A stretch of 64,000 nt of DNA from Helianthus annuus (lineage: Eukaryota > Streptophyta > Magnoliopsida > Asterales > Asteraceae), in assembly GCF_002127325.2 (NCBI RefSeq), contig NC_035433.2:15984611-16048610 (forward strand), in the 5' to 3' direction. Below the pieces are notes generated by a model. That model saw only the letters and a program-made list of their open reading frames with translations, was not told the origin of the DNA and searched no databases. Shown piece after piece: positions 58,105 to 64,000 of this stretch (the first letter of the stretch is position 1; every line of letters starts with the position of its first letter). The translations under genes and the position numbers were made by a program.

Positions 58105-58315
58105 AGCCGGTCTCGAGTCGCAACGGAGATCTCGAGTCGCAACCGGAGATTACGAGTCGCAACAGCTGGTTACGAGTCGCAATGGTGATCTCGGTTCGTC
58201 ATGGTCCGGTTACGAGTCGCAATGGGACTCGCAACCATGGTCTCGGCTTGTGCTGTTTGTGGTCTCGAGTCGAGACGGTGAGGTTTCGACTCGCAATCTG
58301 AGTCGCAACCGTGTG
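58105..58315 (-). repeat. GAGTCGCAA motif array in the K LTR
   Basis: Seven or eight GAGTCGCAA or GACTCGCAA copies, many as TCTCGAGTCGCAA or TTACGAGTCGCAA. It occupies the LTR position where D, E, H and J have TCGGAC and C and G have GGCGAAAC. Confidence 0.82.
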
Positions 58316-59193
58316 TGTAACTGGTTTCCATAATTCCTGTAACAATCACTCCGTGATTCTAGCAAACAACTTAGGCAGTTTCACAATTCAGATCAATTAA
58401 CAGTTTTTCCATAATCCAACAAGCATACTATCGATCAAACAGAACTTTTATCATGAATTTCGTATGAACATTAATAATCCAAAATCAAGAACATTTATCT
58501 AAACACATAAACACATCCGATTCTAACATTCACGAAGCCAATCAATGAGCATCAACTAATCCGGTTTAGTTAGCATATTAACCAGTTACAATCTGACTCA
58601 ATCACGTATACATATGGCCGATTACAATCATACAATCACCTATATCCGATTCATGAGCAAGCCAATTATATGAACACTAACTATCATTGATCCAACCTAA
58701 AATTATCATACACAACCTGTTAACAAGACTCATTCGGTATCAAGCAATCATATTCGAAAAACATCAACATACACACAACCAATTTCAAACATGACAAGTA
58801 CTAACCGAATTAGAGAAGAAGAGAGGGTGATCCGAATTGTGGAGGCTCTTGCCGTCGGGTTCCAAGCAAACGAGAGAGAGAGAGAAAAGACTAGGGTTTT
58901 GAGAACTTGTGTGTGTGATATGTTTGTAACAAGAATGAGAAACAAAACCCCTTACAACTTGCTTGAACACGTGAAAGGGGAGTGGGCCGAAACCCCCCAT
59001 GGGCCGCCCTATTGGTCCGTGCACAAGAATGAGGCCCAAACGGCCTTGTACGAGTGATGTGTAGTGTTATGCGTTAAGAACATCTTGTGCGGTTTGGCTT
59101 AATTAATATACAAACACATATAGTAAACACTACTCACGTAAAAACATAATCACAAGATTCACATTACATTCATTAGTCAAGTATCACGTAGGC

Positions 59194-62100
59194 TTAGCAG
59201 CCTGGAACATAAGGGGTCTGAACCAACCCCTGAAACAAAGTGAGGTTCGTCATTTTATTGCTGAGAATCAATTGAGTATTTGTGCCATTTTAGAGTCTCA
59301 CGTGGATGTAAATAAGCTGAATAAAATTTGTGAGAAGGTGTTCAGGAATTGGAGGTGGACTTCAAATGGAGACATGTGTAGTAGAGGTACGAGGGTGATT
59401 TTGGGGTGGAATGCGGATGACATTGACCTTATGGTTATCGCTCAATCCGATCAGGTTATTCACACGCAGATTTTGTTCAAATCGGTTAAAAAGAAAACTT
59501 TTTGTTCTTTTGTGTATGCGGAGAACAAGTACCAGGATAGGAGAACTTTATGGGATGATCTGTGCAAATTTAGTGGCCTCACATGTGACACTCCTTGGGT
59601 TGTGATGGGTGATTTCAACGCTGCATTGAATATGGAGGATTTTCTCATGGGTCCGTCTTCTCATACGATAGCGATGCAAGAGTTTTATGAATGTGTTCAA
59701 ATGACGGAACTGATTGATGTTAAAAGTCACGGGTTGCACTAATCAAAAACCAAAGGATGGGATAGGAATGCTAAAGAAGATCGATCGTGTCATGGGCAAC
59801 ATAAAACTTTTAGAGGTTTTTTCGGATGCTTATGCCATTTTTCAGCCGTTTCGTGTCTCGGATCATACTCCGGCCATACTGAAGCTATTCTCTATTCATA
59901 GGGATCGGCCTAAACCGTTTAAATTCCCAAATTTCATTGTGACAAAGCCTGAGTTTCGTGATGCTGTAGTGACCGAGTGGAATAAACCAGTTGAAGGTGT
60001 GACCATGTTTTCTGTAGTGAAAAAGATGAAGGAGCTGAAACCACACTTTCGGAAGATTCTACGTAATCAAGGTAATCTTCATGCGCGGGTTATTGATTTA
60101 CGAAACGAGTTGGATAAGATTAAAAAACAGGTGGAATCTAATCCGTTTGATGCTACTCTTAGAGCTTCAGAAGTCAGATGTCTGCGTGATTTCAAGGCGG
60201 CAAGTTATGATGAGGAGTGTTTTTTGAAGCAAAAGTCGAAAGTGCAATGGTTATGTGCTGGTGATTCTAACACTTCTTATTTTCATAATTGCGTGAAAAA
60301 TAGGAATGCGAGGAATAAGATCAATTGTATCAAGGATACGAACGGTAATCAGTATGAGGGTAGTGATGTTCCGGCTGCCCTTATCAACCATTATTCGGCT
60401 TTCATGGGTAAGGAAGATCAGGTTGTGAGTCTTGATGATCATGATCTATTTGTTAATGTTTTACATCAAAATGTGGCGGCGGATATGGTGAGACATATCA
60501 CGGATGATGAGGTGAAAAAGGCTATGTTCAGTATAGGTGAAAACAAGGCCCCTGGTCCGGATGGATACACATCTGCGTTTTTTAAAAATGCGTGGGATAT
60601 AGTGGGTAATGAGGTTATCAAAGCGGTGCGTGATTTCTTTAATAATGGCCAACTTCTAAAGCAAATTAACCACACGATCTTAGCGTTGGTGCCAAAGATA
60701 GATACCCCAAATACGGTGCTTGACTATAGGCCGATATCATGCTGCAATGTGATTTACAAATGTATTAGCAAAATAATCACTGATCGTTTGAAGGGCAGCT
60801 TGGGGATTTTAGTGAACATAAACCAGTCCGCGTTTGTTCCGGGTAGGAGGATATCGGATAACATTCTCATTACGCAGGAGCTTATGCATAATTATCATGT
60901 GAATCGTGGTCCGCCGAGGTGTGCATTGAAGATAGATATCCAAAAAGCTTATGACACTGTAAGTTGGTCTTTTTTGGAAACTATTCTAAAACGGTTCGGG
61001 TTCCACTCGAAGATGATTTCTTGGATTATGGCATGTGTCACGTCCGTGTCTTATTCAGTCAGCATAAATGGTGAGTTGCATGGGTATTTTTCGGGGAAAC
61101 GAGGTCTTCGTCAAGGAGATCCAATGTCCCCGTACCTTTTCACGTTGGTTATGGAGGTGTTATCCCTCATGTTGCAAAAGATGGCGTTAAATCCGGCTTT
61201 TAAGTTCCATAGCCAATGCTCTAAACAAAAGATTATTAATGTGTCCTTTGCTGATGACTTGTTTGTTTTTGTTAATGGGGATACTGGATCGGTTCAGCTT
61301 GTTCGGAATGTGTTGGAGAAATTCACGAGTGTCTCGGGATTAGTCCCTAGCTTGCCAAAGAGTACAATCTTCTTTTGTAACGTTGCAAGTCAAGTTAAAG
61401 CTGAGATTATGAACTTGTTGTCGTTTCGTGAGGGTAACCTTCCGGTTCGCTATCTCGGGGTTCCGTTGATCTCTACTAAGTTATCTTTTAGAGACTGTCG
61501 GGTGCTCGTGGAACGTATGGAGAGGCGGGTTAATCACTGGATGTCTAAATCGCTGTCTTTTGCTGGCCGTTTGCAGCTTCTCAACTCTGTTCTTACAGCT
61601 ATGTACACATACTGGGCATCGGTTTTTATTTTGCCTATGCGAATAGTTAAGGATCTTGAAAAGAGAATGCGTAGATTCCTTTGGAATGCAGGGAACCCGG
61701 GCAATATTCGGTCAAAAGTCGCTTGGAAGGATGTTTGTTTGCCTAAAGATGAGGGGGGTCTAGGGATCAGAAATATTTCCGATGTGAACAAAGGCCTTAT
61801 GATGTCTCACGTATGGAGTATTATTAGCAACCGAGAATCCCTATGGGTACAATGGATCCACTCGTACAAGTTAAAGGGCCGTAATTTTTGGGATATTCAT
61901 AGCCGTGGTAGCTTAACTTGGAGTTGGAGAAAGATTCTTGCAATCCGTCCGCTAGTTAGACATTATGTTTGGAGGGTTATTGGTAGTGGTTCGCAGACGA
62001 ATGCATGGAGTGACAATTGGTGCTCGTGTAGTCCGATCCGTAATTTTATTACGCCGAGGAGAATAGCCCAAGCTGGATTTAATTTGCATACTACGGTTGA

Positions 62101-62836
62101 TGAGCTTGTAGATGCGGAGGGCAATTGGAGGTGGCCTCAGGCATGGTATGACTTATTCCCGGTTCTCATAAATGTTACGGTTCCTCATCTTGTTCCTGGG
62201 TCGAGTGATAGACTGGGTTGGAAAACTGTGGAAGGTAATATTGTGCACTTTAGTTCCTGGGAAGCTTGGAACAACCTTCGGTTAAGAGATAACAAGGTGG
62301 GTTGGGCGAACATGGTGTGGTATGGCCAATGCATTCCAAGACACGCCTTCCTCCTTTGGTTAGTTCTAAAAAATAAACTCAAGACGCAGGATAGATTGGC
62401 GGTTTGGGAAGCTGGGAGTGAGACAAATTTAAGACTTATGTGCTGCCCTCTTTGCAACTATGGACGGGACTCGAGGGATCACTTGTTCTTTCAATGCTCT
62501 TTTTCGACTAAAGTTTGGAATATTGTCAAGACGAGAACGGATCTGAGATATGTTGGTGACGATTGGGGCTCTATTGTGGGATGGATAGAACATAATACGA
62601 ATTCAAATACGCTGGCCCACATTGTAAGTAAGCTTGTTCTTGCGGCGGCTACATACTTCATATGGAAAGAAAGGAACAATCGGTTGTTTTCTAACATACG
62701 CAATAAGGAAGAGATGGTGGCTCAATTTATTTTTGATACGATTCGATTTCGTATAATGGGGTTCAAGATCGGTCGGGACGTGAAGAGCAGGAAGCTTTTG
62801 GATATGTGGGAAATCAAGGAGGACGATCCGGGCTAA
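59194..62836 (+). pseudogene. LINE2 ORF2: endonuclease and reverse transcriptase, one frameshift
   Basis: No start codon: the frame is open from the truncation point. Endonuclease (AAWNIRGLN, GDFNAALN), frame break at about 59738 (DVKSHGLH then a stop) caused by a loss of about 11 bases compared with LINE1, then about 1,030 codons without a stop. RT has KAPGPDGY, YRPISCCNVIYK, SAFVPGRRI, KIDIQKAYDTV, GLRQGDPMSPYLF and SFADDLFVF. The C-terminal zf-RVT region has IPRHAFLLWL and HLFFQCSFSTKVW. Stops at 62834-62836. Confidence 0.92.
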
Positions 62837-63043
62837 GGGCGATGTTGAGTTAGCGAGTGTAGTGTAGTTTTGTGTTGTGGTTCGGGTTGTGTTGGTTTGG
62901 CTGTGTTTTTGTTGGTTTTGTAGTTTTTGTTTGCCTAGGCTTGGCCTGTCAAGCCTAGTTAGTGTGTGTCGAACTCTTTGTCACACCCTGTTCTTTGATT
63001 CTTTATAAAATTCACCGGGGTAACCCTTTACCCAAAAAAAAAA
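62837..63043 (+). other. LINE2 3' UTR and poly(A)
   Basis: GT-rich noncoding stretch with the terminal hairpin GGGTAA/TTACCC (63018-63033) and A tail. Confidence 0.75.
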
Positions 63044-63056
63044 AAGTATCACGTAG

Positions 63057-63102
63057 ACACGTAACGTTACATTAAAGTGAGTCTTAAGTTCGAGTTGTCA
63101 CA
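63057..63102 (-). repeat. Element K 3' LTR, first 46 bases (after LINE2)
   Basis: Ends CGAGTTGTCACA, the LTR start on the minus strand, next to the polypurine tract. Confidence 0.88.
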
Positions 63103-63116
63103 TTATCCCCTACTAA
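63103..63116 (-). other. Polypurine tract of element K
   Basis: Minus strand ATTAGTAGGGGATAA next to the LTR, followed by two AATTTCG...CGAAATT hairpins (about 63123 and 63225). Confidence 0.8.
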
Positions 63117-63178
63117 TTGGAAATTTCGTCCCGAAATTTGGTATGCACTTACTGAGGAAGCTAGGTAAGTTATAGCGT

Positions 63179-64000
63179 TCACTGGTTTTCCTGGGGTGTC
63201 ACATCCTCCCCCCGTTGATCTGGAATTTCGTCCCGAAATTCCGAAGTAGTAGCTTCAGCCTCAGTAGTGGTTGCATTGGTTTCGAATAACTGGGGGTACT
63301 TTTCTGTCATCCTGTCTTCGCGTTCCCAGGTGTACTCTGGACCACGTTTGGAGTTCCAACGAACTCGGACAAGAGGGATTCTCTTGTGTTTGAGGACCTT
63401 CACATCCCGGTCCGTGATTTCAACTGGTTCCTCGACGAACTGCAACCGCTCGTCGATAGTGAGTTCCTTAAAAGGAATGATAAGGTTTTCATCTGATAGG
63501 CACTTCTTTAAGTTCGATACATGAAAGACATTGTGAACTGCCCCGAGTTCAGTTGGTAGGTTCAACTTGTATGCTACTTTGCCAATCTTTTCTATGATTT
63601 CGAATGGTCCGACGTACCGCGGATTTAGTTTGCCCCGTTTGCCAAAACGAACCACACCCTTCCAGGGTGAGACTTTCAATAAAACCCGGTCCCCGACCTC
63701 AAATTCCAATGGCTTTCTACGCTTGTCCGCGTAGGCTTTCTGACGGTCGCGTGCGGCCGCCATGCGTTGTCTTATTTGTGCAATCTTTTCTGTGGCGTCC
63801 ACTACAATCTCTGGACCCGTAATCTGACTATCCCCCACCTCTGCCCAGCAGAGGGGTGACCGGCATTTACGTCCATACAATGCCTCGAATGGAGCGGCTT
63901 GAATGCTGGTGTGATAACTATTATTGTAAGAAAACTCCACCAAAGGGAGGTGCTTTTCCCAGCCGTTGCCGAAATCGATGACGCATGCCCGAAGCATGTC
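63179..64000 (-). CDS. pol: Element K pol C-terminal part (integrase end and chromodomain)
   Basis: 274 codons visible, open, continuing past the window edge. It begins in the integrase core just after the catalytic Glu ([37 protein letters not shown]), then the integrase C-terminal barrel ([29 protein letters not shown]) and the chromodomain ([12 protein letters not shown] to YTWERED). This chromodomain type is thought to guide insertion into methylated-H3K9 chromatin. No break is seen in this part; whether the whole frame is intact cannot be judged here. Confidence 0.9.
   Translation of the reverse strand, partial: DMLRACVIDFGNGWEKHLPLVEFSYNNSYHTSIQAAPFEALYGRKCRSPLCWAEVGDSQITGPEIVVDATEKIAQIRQRMAAARDRQKAYADKRRKPLEFEVGDRVLLKVSPWKGVVRFGKRGKLNPRYVGPFEIIEKIGKVAYKLNLPTELGAVHNVFHVSNLKKCLSDENLIIPFKELTIDERLQFVEEPVEITDRDVKVLKHKRIPLVRVRWNSKRGPEYTWEREDRMTEKYPQLFETNATTTEAEATTSEFRDEIPDQRGEDVTPQENQ

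Larger units (their letters stand above)
56964..59191 (-). repeat. Element K 3' LTR, main segment
   Basis: TGTCACACCCCCAAAATCC end shared with D, E and J. Donor consensus at about 57828. Total LTR length without LINE2 is about 2.27 kb. Confidence 0.9.
59192..63045 (+). mobile_element. LINE2: 5'-truncated L1-type LINE in the K LTR
   Basis: Flanked by AAGTATCACGTAG (59179-59191) and the same sequence starting in the poly(A) (about 63044-63056). It begins inside ORF2 at the first endonuclease residues, so ORF1 is missing, which is typical of incomplete target-primed reverse transcription. It ends with a 12-base poly(A) after the GGGTAA/TTACCC hairpin (63018-63033). Close relative of LINE1. Confidence 0.92.
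56964..64000 (-). mobile_element. Element K: family 2 Gypsy retrotransposon, 3' part
   Basis: Minus-strand element in the H 3' LTR; only its 3' LTR (56964-63102, split by LINE2), polypurine tract and the end of pol are in the window. Left flank GGTTC (56959-56963) should recur at its far end. Confidence 0.9.

Noticed and set aside
58097..58333. 78-codon ORF over the GAGTCGCAA array
   Set aside because: It lies in an LTR, is made by the short repeats, and has no counterpart in related LTRs.
58791..59057. 88-codon ORF in the K LTR
   Set aside because: No conserved motif, and the place is noncoding LTR in all relatives; chance ORF.
1..64000. Pararetrovirus, mitochondrial or chloroplast insertion, rRNA or satellite DNA
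   Set aside because: No coat, movement or organelle genes, rRNA segments or long satellite arrays were seen. All RT sequences belong to Ty3/Gypsy or L1-type LINEs.

Overview
The window is plant nuclear DNA made almost entirely of nested retrotransposons. The chromodomain-bearing Ty3/Gypsy polyproteins, primer-binding sites complementary to initiator tRNA-Met and L1-type LINEs with a C-terminal zf-RVT domain all point to a flowering plant. The style of the Gag proteins suggests Asteraceae, but that is only a guess. I see no ordinary host gene apart from the 3' end of one unidentified ORF (9069-9430). The DNA looks like old pericentromeric or other heterochromatin: most breaks in the coding regions are C-to-T nonsense changes in CG or CHG contexts.

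Two families of Tekay/Del-type chromoviruses are present. Family 1 has 3.3-3.6 kb LTRs and a Gag starting MPPRRDN. It comprises element A (1-9068, minus strand, full gag-pol with one stop codon; the 335 bp of its 3' LTR that fall in the window are identical to its 5' LTR) and element B (12728-22298, plus strand, with a perfect ATTTT target-site duplication), which encodes only Gag. Family 2 has 2.3-2.5 kb LTRs and a Gag starting M(A/S/V)GR. It comprises C, D (LTR part), E and G (solo LTRs), H, J and K.

Layout. Element A interrupts an ORF whose 3' end resumes at 9069 and is followed by three tandem hairpin units (9561-9764). D (minus LTR) starts at 10094. C (plus) is inserted in D at 12212. 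B is inserted in C's 5' LTR at 12728. C gag-pol runs from 24454 and is split by solo LTR E (26872-29338) and then by element H at 30174. H is split in turn by a LINE in its 5' LTR (32476-38085), solo LTR G in gag (39230-41676), complete element J in pol (43253-52747, TSD CTAGT), and element K in its 3' LTR (56964 to the window end). K's LTR holds a 5'-truncated LINE (about 59192-63045). Nesting reaches five levels.

How the parts work together. Each Gypsy element uses its LTR as promoter. In family 1 a TATAAATA box is followed by a hairpin-rich transcribed leader. Every LTR of both families that reaches this region carries a consensus 5' splice donor (AG|GTGAGT), and a good acceptor sits just before the gag start, so a spliced gag mRNA lacking the primer-binding site is plausible. 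Family 2 has a second likely intron, 90-95 bp long, inside gag. Its LTRs carry interchangeable arrays of short motifs. B lacks pol and presumably depends on an A-like partner. All copies seen here have at least one break or are truncated.
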